Assembly: GCA_018971625.1 (NCBI GenBank) | Contig: JAGXAJ010000008.1 | Span: 1-64,000, forward strand | Direction of reading: 5' to 3' | DNA: 64,000 nucleotides | Origin: Pseudomonadota bacterium | Lineage (GTDB): Bacteria > Pseudomonadota > Alphaproteobacteria > Rhizobiales > Xanthobacteraceae | Part shown: positions 34,791 to 43,586 of the stretch, piece by piece | Layout of the letters: each line of letters opens with the position of its first letter | How positions within the stretch are numbered: position 1 is the stretch's first letter | The notes under the pieces: generated by a model | What the model was told of the DNA's origin: nothing | Databases searched by the model: none | The model's input: the letters and a program-made list of their open reading frames with translations, nothing else | Made by a program: the position numbers and the translations under genes

Positions 34791-34888
34791 GTTTCCGTTC
34801 CGATTGAGTCGAAACGGGGCTCTGGCTTCTTGTTTTGGCGCGTTTTCTTTACGCGAACCGGTATCCACTTCGCTCGAAAACCCTCTAA
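34791..34888. repeat. Long intergenic repeat, copy 2
   Basis: Reverse-oriented relative of 33241-33360: CCGTTCCGATTGAGTCGAAAC, TCTTGTTTTGGCGCGTTTTC, ACGCGAACCGGTATCCACTT and CGCTCGAAAACCCTCTAA, each segment matching the complement of copy 1 with a few changes. Lies between the GDH and PfkB kinase genes, which diverge. Confidence 0.85.
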
Positions 34889-34934
34889 TGTATGTGCGCG
34901 TCCGGGACCATCCTTCAGCCACGACGGAAATCGA

Positions 34935-35846
34935 ATGCAGGCGCTCTTCATCGGACAAACCTACATCGACGTCACCTTTATCACCGATCACATGCCGACC
35001 GGTGACGAGAAACACGTGGCCTCGGCCTATGCGGTCTCGTTCGGCGGCAATGCGGTCACCGCAGCATTCTGCTGCGCCAAGCTCGGGATCGTGCCGGATC
35101 TGATTGCCACCGTCGCCAACGATTGGCTCGGCCGCATGTTTCAAGATATGAGCGCGAAGTACGGAATCTCCGTGCATCCGCGCAAGGTCAACACCTCGTC
35201 TCTGTCGTTTATCATGCCCAAGGACGGCAAGCGCGCGATCGTGCGTTGCCGCGACGATGAGCATCTCCATCCGTTCCCGTTGCTCAACCTGAACGGCTGC
35301 CGTGTACTGCATGTCGACGGCCACCAGCCCGATGCCGCGATCCATTATGCAAAGCTGTGCCGCGAGGACGGTATCCTGACCTCGCTCGACGGCGGCGGCC
35401 TGCGCACCAACACCCATGAGCTGCTGGAATTCATCGACGTCGCGATTGTCGCCGAACGGCTATGCGAGCAGATGGACCTGACACCGGAAAAGATGCTGGA
35501 CTATCTCAAGGGACGCGGCTGCCGGGTCGGCGGCGTCACCATGGGCGAGCGCGGGTTACTCTGGTATGACGAAGCTGGCGCTGTTCGCACGCTGCCCGCG
35601 CTGCCGATCGCGCGCGAACGGGTGCTCGATACCAACGGCGCCGGCGACGTGTTCCATGGCGCCTACGTGTTTTCCTATCTCAACAGTCCGGGCAAAAGCT
35701 GGCAGGAGCATTTCGAGTTTGCCCGCGCCGCCTCGACCTACAAGATCCAGCGCCTCGGCAACGAAGCAGGACTGCCGGCGCTGGCCGACATTGAAACCGT
35801 CAAGCGGGAATTCCAGATCGGACGCAAAAACGAGTTTTGGGATTAG
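34935..35846 (+). CDS. PfkB family sugar kinase
   Basis: 303 residues from the ATG at 34935. Ribokinase fold: N-terminal MQALFIGQTYIDVTFITDHM and FGGNAVTAAFCCAKLG; the PfkB signature 2 DTNGAGDVFHGAYVFSY near 233-249 gives the catalytic aspartate and anion hole. Substrate is unknown; sequence around ligand positions (VASAYAVSFGGNAV) differs from ribokinase. It is followed 29 bp later by a ribokinase-like gene in the same direction, so both probably act on related carbohydrates or nucleosides. Confidence 0.87.
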   Translation: MQALFIGQTYIDVTFITDHMPTGDEKHVASAYAVSFGGNAVTAAFCCAKLGIVPDLIATVANDWLGRMFQDMSAKYGISVHPRKVNTSSLSFIMPKDGKRAIVRCRDDEHLHPFPLLNLNGCRVLHVDGHQPDAAIHYAKLCREDGILTSLDGGGLRTNTHELLEFIDVAIVAERLCEQMDLTPEKMLDYLKGRGCRVGGVTMGERGLLWYDEAGAVRTLPALPIARERVLDTNGAGDVFHGAYVFSYLNSPGKSWQEHFEFARAASTYKIQRLGNEAGLPALADIETVKREFQIGRKNEFWD

Positions 35847-35875
35847 ACGATCATAGTCCGGAATTGGAATTGCGG

Positions 35876-36817
35876 ATGGGGCGGGTTTTCGTCGCGGGAA
35901 GCATCAATATGGACGTGGTGGCGACGGCCGAGCGCCACCCCAAAATCGGCGAAACCGTTGCCGGCCGCGAGGTGCTTTACTTTCCAGGTGGCAAGGGCGC
36001 CAACCAGGCCGTATCGGCCGCAAAGCTCGGCGCTCCGACGACGCTGATCGGAAGGCTCGGAAGGGATTCCTTCGGGCAGGAGTTGAAAACGTTTCTCGCC
36101 GCGCAGGGCATTGACGTCGGTTTCTTGCAGGAGAGCGCCGATGCCCATACCGGCACCGCCATCATCACCCTAGCCAATTCCGACAACACCATTGTCGTCA
36201 TTCCCGGCGCGAACGGGCTGCTGACTCCGACCGATGTCAGCATGCCCCCGCTCGCACCAGCCGATATCGCGGTCAGCCAGTTCGAGATTCCCGTAACCAC
36301 CGTCGCGGCCTTCTTCAAGCGCGCCCGAGCATCGGGCGCAACCACGATCCTCAATCCCGCACCTGCTACTCTATTTTGCCGCGAGCTGCTCGATCTCGTC
36401 GACGTCCTGATCCTCAATGAGATCGAGCTCGGCGTGCTCACGAAGACCGGGCTCAGCGACAGCGACGATATTGCGCGTTTTGTCGATGCCGCGAGAAGCC
36501 TGCAAGCCGGCGGCAAACCCATCATCTGCGTGACCCTGGGCAAGCGCGGCGTGCTGGCGCTGACGGATGGCCAGCCGCTGGTCATCGAAGGCCGCGCGGT
36601 GAGGGCTGTCGATACGACCGGCGCCGGCGATTGCTTTGTCGGCGCAGTCGCAGCGCAGCTTGCCGCCGGCAAATCTATCGGCGACGCCTTGGGTTATGCC
36701 AACGTCGCAGCATCGATCTGCGTGCAGCGGATGGGCGCCGCACCGTCGGTGCCGACCGCCACGGAAGTAGAAACTGCCGTCGTTCTGACAAAGAAACCTA
36801 ACGCAGTGCGGCCTTGA
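35876..36817 (+). CDS. rbsK: Ribokinase
   Basis: 313 residues. Phosphorylates ribose at O5. Typical ribokinase sequence: VFVAGSINMDVVATAERHPK, YFPGGKGANQAVSAAKLGAP, NPAPA, LNEIELGVLT and DTTGAGDCFVGAVAAQLAAG with the catalytic aspartate near 250. Start at ATG 35876, GGAATTGCGG upstream. Its 3' end overlaps the 3' end of the converging flavoprotein gene by 20 bp. No rbs transporter is nearby, so nucleoside-derived ribose is as likely as imported ribose. Confidence 0.88.
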   Translation: MGRVFVAGSINMDVVATAERHPKIGETVAGREVLYFPGGKGANQAVSAAKLGAPTTLIGRLGRDSFGQELKTFLAAQGIDVGFLQESADAHTGTAIITLANSDNTIVVIPGANGLLTPTDVSMPPLAPADIAVSQFEIPVTTVAAFFKRARASGATTILNPAPATLFCRELLDLVDVLILNEIELGVLTKTGLSDSDDIARFVDAARSLQAGGKPIICVTLGKRGVLALTDGQPLVIEGRAVRAVDTTGAGDCFVGAVAAQLAAGKSIGDALGYANVAASICVQRMGAAPSVPTATEVETAVVLTKKPNAVRP

Positions 36818-38033
36818 GATCGAAATTGCTGTCCGCCGCCTGCTCGGGCGTAATCGAGCCGCCTGCCGCCAGCAGCCGGCGTCCGAACATGTGATCGCCG
36901 GCGCGATTGATCGATTCGATGCCGACAAGTGTCCCGGATTTGTAGCAGAACGCCGAGAATGCACCCTGCTCGCGATCGCCCCGCACCGCCACCTGGTCAT
37001 AGCCGATGGTCAGGCCTGCGATTTGCAGCTTGTCGGGGCCCTGATCGCTCCAGAACCATGGCAAGCCGTCATATTCCTTTGCGTCGCCGGTCAGTCGCGC
37101 CGCGACGCAGCGGGCATGATCGGTGGCGTTCTGCACGGATTCAAGTCGCAGCGGCGCGCCAAAACGCGGGCTCGCGAACAATGCGCAGTCGCCGATGGCG
37201 GATATATCGCGGTCGGCGGTCAGCAGATGTTCGTTCACGATGATTCCCGCCGCGACCGGCAGATCGGCCTCGGCCGCAAGTTCGACATTGGGCGATACCC
37301 CGACGCCGACCACGACCAAGTCGGCCGGGATATGCCGACCATCGCTGAGACTGACGCCGGTCACTCTCGCACCACTGCTTTCGATGCTGGTAGCCTGCAC
37401 GCCGAGATGAAGGCGAATGCCGGCTGCGGTGTGACGCGCCTGAAAGAATTCCGAGATCTCCGCGGTCACCGCCCGCGCCATCACGCGGGTGGCGAGTTCG
37501 AGCACGTCGACTTCAAGTCCCTTGGCACGGGCAGTAGCCGCAAATTCCAGACCGATAAAACCTGCGCCGATCACGACGACGCGACGGCTCGGGGAAAGCT
37601 GCTGTCGCAACGCCTCGCTATCGTCGAGGATTCGCAGATAGCGCACGTCTTCGAGATTGGCATTGGGAATATCGAGCAGGCGATTGCGCGCACCCGTCGC
37701 CAGCACCAGATGCCCGTAGTCGAGCGATGCGCCGGAGGCGAGCCGCAGTTTGTGATCGCCGCGATCGATGGCTGCGGCGCGATCGGCGATCAACTCGATG
37801 TTATGATCGCGGTAAAACTTTTCCGGACGGAACATCAGACTGTCCGACGCGCCGCCGCTCTTGAGGTAAGCCTTGGACAATGGCGGTCGTTGATACGGAA
37901 GATGCGCCTCGTCGTTGACGATGCGGATGGATTCGCTGAAACCGTGCTGCCGCAACGAAGCCGCGAGCTGAAAGCCCGCATGCCCCGCGCCGACGATCAG
38001 AACTGGTCCTTGCAAAACAGCTCCTTGCGCCAT
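36798..38033 (-). CDS. FAD-dependent ferredoxin reductase-like oxidoreductase
   Basis: 411 residues. Two dinucleotide motifs: FAD VLIVGAGHAGFQLAASLRQH (about 11-30) and NAD VVVIGAGFIGLEFAATARAK (about 149-168); FAD-closing ISAIGDCALFASP and the reductase C-terminal FWSDQGPDKLQIAGL. This is the family of putidaredoxin/rhodocoxin reductases that feed electrons from NADH to a [2Fe-2S] ferredoxin. No ferredoxin, P450 or ring-hydroxylating oxygenase gene is adjacent. Overlaps rbsK tail to tail by 20 bp. Confidence 0.9.
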   Translation of the reverse strand: MAQGAVLQGPVLIVGAGHAGFQLAASLRQHGFSESIRIVNDEAHLPYQRPPLSKAYLKSGGASDSLMFRPEKFYRDHNIELIADRAAAIDRGDHKLRLASGASLDYGHLVLATGARNRLLDIPNANLEDVRYLRILDDSEALRQQLSPSRRVVVIGAGFIGLEFAATARAKGLEVDVLELATRVMARAVTAEISEFFQARHTAAGIRLHLGVQATSIESSGARVTGVSLSDGRHIPADLVVVGVGVSPNVELAAEADLPVAAGIIVNEHLLTADRDISAIGDCALFASPRFGAPLRLESVQNATDHARCVAARLTGDAKEYDGLPWFWSDQGPDKLQIAGLTIGYDQVAVRGDREQGAFSAFCYKSGTLVGIESINRAGDHMFGRRLLAAGGSITPEQAADSNFDLKAALR

Positions 38034-38191
38034 CGCGTCAGGACAGGCGGCTCAATCGCCTGATCGCTTACCATCTCACTTTCCCCGCACCTTCTCACCA
38101 AGCCGCATTTTGCAGGCATCGTTGGGGATTGTCACCTCTTCCCTTCTGCTATTTAAATGCAAGCCGGCGTTTTCGGTCAGGGGTTCCTGCC

Positions 38192-38992
38192 ATGCCCACA
38201 CCTGCTGCTCCTTCTCACCCCGACGATCCGGCGCTGCTGTCGCTAGACGGGCCGATCGCAACGATCACGCTCAACCGGCCGGCGGCCTTCAACTCGATCG
38301 ACCTGCCGACTGCCAGGAAGCTGGAGCAGCTCAGCGCAGAGATCGAGGCATCGGACGAAATCCGGGTGCTGGTCATCGAAGGCAATGGCCGCGCGTTCGC
38401 CGCCGGCGGTGACCTTCAAACCCTCGGGGCCGCAGCAGCAGCCGACACCATCGCACCCGTGGTCGGCGAGTTGCTGGAGCATTATCACGCCTTCATCACC
38501 ACGCTGCGGCGAATGCCGAAGATCGTGGTGTCGAGCGTGCACGGCTCGGCTGCCGGCGCCGGCCTCTCGCTTGCCTTCATCGCCGACCTCTGCATCGCCG
38601 CGGAAGACGCCAAATTCACACCGGCGTACGCCAAACTTGGCGTCTCGCCCGACGGCGGCGGCACCGTCGGTGTGGTCGCCAGCGTCGGCGCGCGCCGGGC
38701 CTTGCAGATTTATCTCGCCGAGGACAGTTTTTCCGCGGCCCAGGCCTATGACTGGGGACTCGTCGTCAAGGTCGTGCCCGCGACTGAATTGAAAGCTGCG
38801 ACCACGGAGCTGGCGCGTCGCCTGGCGCAAAACCCGCCTGCGGCCATTGCGGCGACCAAGGCGCTGATCTATCGCGCCCGTGTGACGCCGATCGAACAAC
38901 AACTCGACGCCGAGCGCGACGCCATCATCGGCTGCATGCATACCGACGACTTCCGCGACGCGGTGAAAAAGTTTACCGGCAAGGGAAAGTAG
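38192..38992 (+). CDS. Enoyl-CoA hydratase/isomerase family protein (isomerase-like)
   Basis: 266 residues. Crotonase fold with ALLSLDGPIATITLNRPAAF, oxyanion loop RAFAAGGDLQTL and GSAAGAGLSLAFIADLCIAA. The first hydratase glutamate position is Leu125, while the second region reads GVSPDGGGTV with D154. This pattern (Asp, no first Glu) suits delta3-delta2 enoyl-CoA isomerases and PaaG-type isomerases rather than hydratases. Start ATG 38192 chosen over an upstream in-frame ATG at 38129, which has no family-like sequence. It is monocistronic. If PaaG-like, it could serve the paa block 14 kb away. Confidence 0.85.
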   Translation: MPTPAAPSHPDDPALLSLDGPIATITLNRPAAFNSIDLPTARKLEQLSAEIEASDEIRVLVIEGNGRAFAAGGDLQTLGAAAAADTIAPVVGELLEHYHAFITTLRRMPKIVVSSVHGSAAGAGLSLAFIADLCIAAEDAKFTPAYAKLGVSPDGGGTVGVVASVGARRALQIYLAEDSFSAAQAYDWGLVVKVVPATELKAATTELARRLAQNPPAAIAATKALIYRARVTPIEQQLDAERDAIIGCMHTDDFRDAVKKFTGKGK

Positions 38993-39089
38993 CGACCAGC
39001 ATACGCATGCGTCAGGCTGGCTAGCTATTTCTGCCCTCGCCGCGCATGAAATCGAAATCGCAGCCTTCGTCGGCAGATTCTCGCCACCC

Positions 39090-39162
39090 GTCATTGCGAG
39101 CGAAGCGAAGCAATCCAGGACCACAGGAAAGAGCTAGATTGCTCCGCTTCGCTCGCAATGAC
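39090..39162. repeat. REP-like palindrome (GTCATTGCGAGCGAAGCGAAG)
   Basis: GTCATTGCGAGCGAAGCGAA at 39090-39109 mirrors TTCGCTCGCAATGAC ending at 39162; inner pair GCAATCCAG / CTAGATTGC. Best-preserved copy of the family also found at 21808-21888. Lies between the crotonase stop and the converging aldehyde dehydrogenase stop. Confidence 0.85.
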
Positions 39163-39260
39163 GATGATAAGTTTGTATCAAACTAAAAAACTCAGCCTCC
39201 GAACGCAGCTGGGGCCGGATTTCCATTCGGCTCCGGCTTGTTCGTCTAAAGCTCCAGCGA

Positions 39261-40691
39261 TCAGGCCGCATTGTAGCCAGCGACCGCCTTGACCTCGAGA
39301 TATTCCTCGAGGCCGAACTTGCCCCATTCGCGACCGTTGCCGGACTGCTTGTAGCCGCCGAATGGCGCGCCGCGCTCGTTGGGTACGCCCTGCAGGTTGA
39401 CGTTGCCGGCGCGAATCCGGCGGCCGACGCGGCGCGCGGTCTCTACGGTGTCGGCGGAGACGTAACCGGCCAGGCCATATGGCGTGTCGTTGGCGATCTT
39501 CACCGCGTCTTCTTCATCCTTGGCGCCAAGGATGGTGAGAACAGGCCCGAAGATTTCCTCGCGCGCGATAGTCATGTCATTGGTGACGTCGGCGAAAATG
39601 GTCGGGCGCACATAGAAGCCCTTGTTGACGCCTTCCGGCAGACCCGGCCCGCCCGCGACCAGGGTGGCGCCTTCCTCGATGCCCTTCTGGATCAGCTTCT
39701 GAATCTTGTCCCACTGGTTCCGCGACACCACCGGCCCGATGGTGGTGCCTTGAGCGCGCGGATCACCCGCTTTGGTCTTGTCGGCGACGCCCTTGGCGAT
39801 CGCGGCGACTTCCTTCATCTTCGACAGCGGCACGATCATTCGCGACGGCGCGTTGCACGACTGGCCGGAATTGTTGAACATGTGCATCACGCCACCGATG
39901 ACGGCCTTGGTCAGGTTGGCGCCTTCCAGGATGATGTTCGGCGACTTGCCGCCGAGTTCCTGGCTGACGCGTTTGACGGTCGGGGCCGCGCGCCTGGCGA
40001 CGTCGATGCCGGCGCGGGTCGAGCCCGTGAACGAGATCATGTCGATATCAGGATGCTCGCTCATCGCGGCGCCGACCTCGGGACCGAGGCCGTTGATCAG
40101 ATTGAACACGCCCTTCGGCACGCAGGCTTCGTGGAGGATTTCAGCGAAGATCAATGCCGAGGTCGGGGTGAATTCCGACGGCTTGAGGATCATGGTGCAG
40201 CCGGCCGCGAGCGCAGGTGCAACTTTGCAGGCGATCTGATTCAGCGGCCAGTTCCATGGCGTAATCATGCCGATGACCCCGACCGGCTCGCGCACCACCG
40301 TGGCGGTGCCCATGGTTTCCTCGAAATGGTAGTTCTTGAGCACTTCGAGCGTAGTGACAATGTGGCCGAGCCCAGCACCGGCCTGAAGCTTTTCCGCCAT
40401 CGGCAGCGGGGCGCCCATCTCGTCGGAAACGGCGGCGCCGATTTCCTTCATGCGACCCTTGTAGATTTCGATGATTTTGGCCAGCAGCGCGACACGTTGC
40501 TCGCGGCTGGTCTGCGAGTAGCTGTCAAACGCGCGCCTGGCGGCGGCGACCGCCTTGTCGACGTCGGCTTTGGAACCGAGCGCCACCTCGTACATCGCCT
40601 CTTCGGTCGCCGGATTGACGACCGCCGTGGATTTCTTGACGACGGGATCCACCCAGGCTCCGTCGATGTAGAATTGCGTGCGATTGACCAT
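39261..40691 (-). CDS. Aldehyde dehydrogenase family protein
   Basis: 476 residues from ATG 40691. NAD(P)-dependent oxidation of an aldehyde to acid or acyl. Motifs: ITPWNWPLNQ with N147, ILKPSEFTP with K170, FTGSTRAG, general base E245 in SQELGGKSPNI and nucleophile C279 in NNSGQSCNAPSRM; C-terminal PFGGYKQSGNGREWGKFGLE. The closest general type is the AldA/BetB-like group of unknown substrate. A frame continues upstream of 40691 but without a ribosome site, and a converged palindromic repeat lies at 40861-40972. Confidence 0.92.
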   Translation of the reverse strand: MVNRTQFYIDGAWVDPVVKKSTAVVNPATEEAMYEVALGSKADVDKAVAAARRAFDSYSQTSREQRVALLAKIIEIYKGRMKEIGAAVSDEMGAPLPMAEKLQAGAGLGHIVTTLEVLKNYHFEETMGTATVVREPVGVIGMITPWNWPLNQIACKVAPALAAGCTMILKPSEFTPTSALIFAEILHEACVPKGVFNLINGLGPEVGAAMSEHPDIDMISFTGSTRAGIDVARRAAPTVKRVSQELGGKSPNIILEGANLTKAVIGGVMHMFNNSGQSCNAPSRMIVPLSKMKEVAAIAKGVADKTKAGDPRAQGTTIGPVVSRNQWDKIQKLIQKGIEEGATLVAGGPGLPEGVNKGFYVRPTIFADVTNDMTIAREEIFGPVLTILGAKDEEDAVKIANDTPYGLAGYVSADTVETARRVGRRIRAGNVNLQGVPNERGAPFGGYKQSGNGREWGKFGLEEYLEVKAVAGYNAA

Positions 40692-40860
40692 CGTGAACCT
40701 CGTGACTTCACGGCAGATGTTAGGGGAGCGGAGCGTTCGACAGGCACCTTTGCACGAAAGCCCGGCTGGTTGAACCCGCCATATCCGGTGCGCTGCATTG
40801 CATCGGACGCTGGATATAACGACCGTGGGAAGATGTGCGCAAGGCAAGCCCAATTTAACT

Positions 40861-40972
40861 CGTCGTCCCGGCGAAGGCCGGGCCCCATACAGGCTCTCCT
40901 ATGGCACTTTGATGAATACGTTCCGCAGCAATGTCAGGGGTCATAGGTCCCGGCTCGGAGGCCGGGACGACG
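40861..40972. repeat. Inverted repeat (CGTCGTCCCGGC ... GCCGGGACGACG)
   Basis: Perfect 12-bp arms at 40861-40872 and 40961-40972, with GAAGGCCGGGCCCC and GGTCCCGGCTCGGAGG inside as weaker pairs. Common type of intergenic palindrome in this genome group. Starts 170 bp upstream of the aldehyde dehydrogenase start and ends 6 bp before the stop of the transketolase-like gene. Confidence 0.8.
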
Positions 40973-40977
40973 AAAAA

Positions 40978-43344
40978 TCACACCGCCATCTTGCGGTGCC
41001 GGACCGGAGCGCCGGATGTGAGGCTTTCGGCAGCATCGATGATGGCGTTGGCATCTATGCCGTAGTGACGGTAGAGATCGTCGATGGTGCCGGTCTGGCC
41101 GAAATGCTCGACGCCGAGCGCCTCGACGCGGTGCCCGCACACGCTGCCGAGCCAGCCCAGCGCCGCCGGGTGGCCGTCGATGACGGTTACGATGCCGCAA
41201 TCCCGCGGCAGCGGCGCCAACAATTTTTCGACATGGCTGAGATGGGCCATCCCGCGCCGGTCGCGACGCAGTTTCCGCGCCGCGGTCCAACCGCCATGCA
41301 GGCGATCGGCTGACGTGACCGACAAAAGGCCGACATCCCTACGGCTTTCCCCGATCAGGCCGATCGCCTCGATCGCTTCCGGCGCGACCGCACCGGTATA
41401 GGCGACGATCAGGTCGCAATTTGGTCCGGGCTTGCGCAGCCAATAAGCGCCGTCGGTGACGCTTCTCTCAAGGTCCGGCGTCATGATCCGCTGCGGCTGC
41501 TCCAGCGTGCGGGTCGACAGCCGCAAATACACCGATCCGCCCTCGCCGCCCTCGCGCTGCATGTGGCCAAAGCCCCACCCCATGATAACAGCGAGCTCGT
41601 CGACAAAGGCGGGCTCGAACGAGGCGAGACCGTCCTGCGCGATGCCGATCAGGGGCGTCGCGATCGACTGATGCGCGCCGCCCTCCGGCGCCAGCGTGAT
41701 GCCCGACGGCGTCGCCGCGACCATGAAACGCGCATCCTGATAACAGGCATAGTTCAGCGCATCGAGGCCGCGCTCGATGAAGGGATCATACAGCGTCGCG
41801 ATTGGCAACAGCCGTTCGCCGTTGATCGAATGCGACAAGCCCAGCGCCGACATCAGGATAAACAGGTTCATCTCGGCGATGCCGAGTTCGATGTGCTGCC
41901 CCTTTGGCGAAGAATCCCAATTGAAGGTCGAAGGAATCTTTTCGCTGCGGAACAGATCGGCTTTTTCGGCGCGGGCGAACAGGCCGCGCCGGTTGACCCA
42001 GCCGCCGAGATTAGTGGAGACCGTGACGTCGGGCGATGCGGTGACAATGCGCGAGGCAAGCTCGGTATCGCCGCGCGCCAGTTCATTCAACACGAGGCCA
42101 AAACCCTGCTGTGTCGACATCTGCGCGGCCGGCTTGAACGCGAGCTGTGCCGGGACATCAATGGCGTTCGCCGACAATCGGCGACGGCCATCGCGGTTGA
42201 ACGGCGCGCTGGCGAGAAACGCCTCAAGTTCCGCCGGTGATTGCGAAAGCCCTTCAAACTTCTCCCATTCGTGGCCGGGGCGGATGTCCTGCGCGGCACG
42301 CCATTTTTCCATCTGCGCGACCGTCATCAGGCCGGCATGGTTGTCCTTGTGGCCCTGAAACGGCAGGCCGACGCCCTTGATGGTATAGGCGATGAAACAG
42401 ACCGGTCGGTCGTGATCGATCGATTCGAATGCCTCGATCATGCTGGTCATGTCATGGCCGCCGAGATTGGACATCAGCGCCAACAGCTCATCGTCGCTGC
42501 GCTTCTCGATCAGTTGCGTTACCGCGCCCTGGTCGCCGATCTCGTCCTGCAGATGCTTGCGGAACGCTGCGCCACCCTGGAAGCACAGCGCCGCATAGAG
42601 CGCGTTCGGACATGCGTCGATCCATTGCTTGAGTGCTTCACCGCCGGGCTCGGTGAACGCCGCGCGCATCAGCCTGCCGTATTTCACGATCACCACGTCC
42701 CAGCCGAAATTGCGGAACATGGTCTCGAATTTCTCCCACAGCCCTTCGCGCACCACGGCGTCCAGGCTCTGCCTGTTGTAATCGACCACCCACCAAATGT
42801 TGCGCAACCCGTGCTTCCAGCCTTCCAGCAGCGCCTCGAAGATATTGCCTTCGTCCATTTCGGCATCGCCGACCAGCGCGATCATGCGCCCCTCCGCGCG
42901 ATCCTTCATCCAGCCGTGCGCCTTGACGTAATCCTGCACCAGCGAGGCGAACAGCGTTTGCGCGACGCCGAGCCCGACCGACCCGGTGGAGAAATCGACG
43001 TCATCGGTGTCCTTGGTGCGCGACGGATAGGATTGCGCGCCCTTGAAGCCGCGAAAATCCTCGAGCTTCTCCCGGGTCTGATGGCCGAACAGGTACTGGA
43101 TGGCGTGGAACACCGGACTGGCATGCGGCTTGACGGCAACGCGATCCTCCGGCCGCAGCACCGAGAAGTACAGGGCCGACATGATATTGGCGAGCGAAGC
43201 GGACGAGGCCTGGTGGCCACCGACCTTGAGCCCGTCGACATTGGGCCGGATGTGATTGGCGTGGTGGATGGTCCAGGACGACAGCCACAACACCTTGCGC
43301 GCCAGCGCCGACAGCAATTCCAGGCGTGCGGATTCGACGGGCAT
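40978..43344 (-). CDS. Transketolase-like / AceE-type 2-oxoacid dehydrogenase E1
   Basis: 788 residues. Thiamine-diphosphate enzyme with the three transketolase domains. ThDP/Mg motif GDAEMDEGNIFEALLEGWKH (from 159) with N190 in VVDYNRQSLD is of the homodimeric pyruvate dehydrogenase (AceE) type; PYR domain about 410-590 with GIAEMNLFILMSALGLSHSI; C-terminal domain with TVIDGHPAALGWLGSVCG. AceE is about 890 residues, so this is a shorter paralogue. No E2 or E3 gene follows, and no lipoyl domain is present. It may act on a different 2-oxo acid or as a true transketolase. Confidence 0.85.
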   Translation of the reverse strand: MPVESARLELLSALARKVLWLSSWTIHHANHIRPNVDGLKVGGHQASSASLANIMSALYFSVLRPEDRVAVKPHASPVFHAIQYLFGHQTREKLEDFRGFKGAQSYPSRTKDTDDVDFSTGSVGLGVAQTLFASLVQDYVKAHGWMKDRAEGRMIALVGDAEMDEGNIFEALLEGWKHGLRNIWWVVDYNRQSLDAVVREGLWEKFETMFRNFGWDVVIVKYGRLMRAAFTEPGGEALKQWIDACPNALYAALCFQGGAAFRKHLQDEIGDQGAVTQLIEKRSDDELLALMSNLGGHDMTSMIEAFESIDHDRPVCFIAYTIKGVGLPFQGHKDNHAGLMTVAQMEKWRAAQDIRPGHEWEKFEGLSQSPAELEAFLASAPFNRDGRRRLSANAIDVPAQLAFKPAAQMSTQQGFGLVLNELARGDTELASRIVTASPDVTVSTNLGGWVNRRGLFARAEKADLFRSEKIPSTFNWDSSPKGQHIELGIAEMNLFILMSALGLSHSINGERLLPIATLYDPFIERGLDALNYACYQDARFMVAATPSGITLAPEGGAHQSIATPLIGIAQDGLASFEPAFVDELAVIMGWGFGHMQREGGEGGSVYLRLSTRTLEQPQRIMTPDLERSVTDGAYWLRKPGPNCDLIVAYTGAVAPEAIEAIGLIGESRRDVGLLSVTSADRLHGGWTAARKLRRDRRGMAHLSHVEKLLAPLPRDCGIVTVIDGHPAALGWLGSVCGHRVEALGVEHFGQTGTIDDLYRHYGIDANAIIDAAESLTSGAPVRHRKMAV

Positions 43345-43410
43345 GGCGGCGCTCCGGCAACAGTGATCCGCGCTGATGTTAACGCGGCCGCCGCTGCGAT
43401 GGAAGGGCGC

Positions 43411-43580
43411 GGCGTGATCAGCCGCTATATCGCAACCGTCGACCAGAAATCGCTCGGTCTTTATGTCAACGTCTTCATTTCCATAAAGCCGGCGCGCAGA
43501 AGGAGGAGGATCTCAATCGTAACGCAGAAGCGATTTCGAAACGGGACGAGATCCTGGAGTGTGAGCTGAAATCCGAAGTG
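43411..43580 (+). pseudogene. Remnant of an Lrp/AsnC family regulator gene
   Basis: Plus strand reads GVISRYIATVDQKSLGLYVN followed by VFISIK, then one frame lower QKEEDLNRNAEAISKRDEIL and ECELKSE. This is the linker and first ligand-domain strand and helix of Lrp-type regulators (VxVFVSIxL...F..AI...PEVLEC). The helix-turn-helix part is absent and one frameshift is present near 43490. It fills most of the gap between the transketolase-like and DMT genes. Confidence 0.7.
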
Positions 43581-43586
43581 CGCAGG

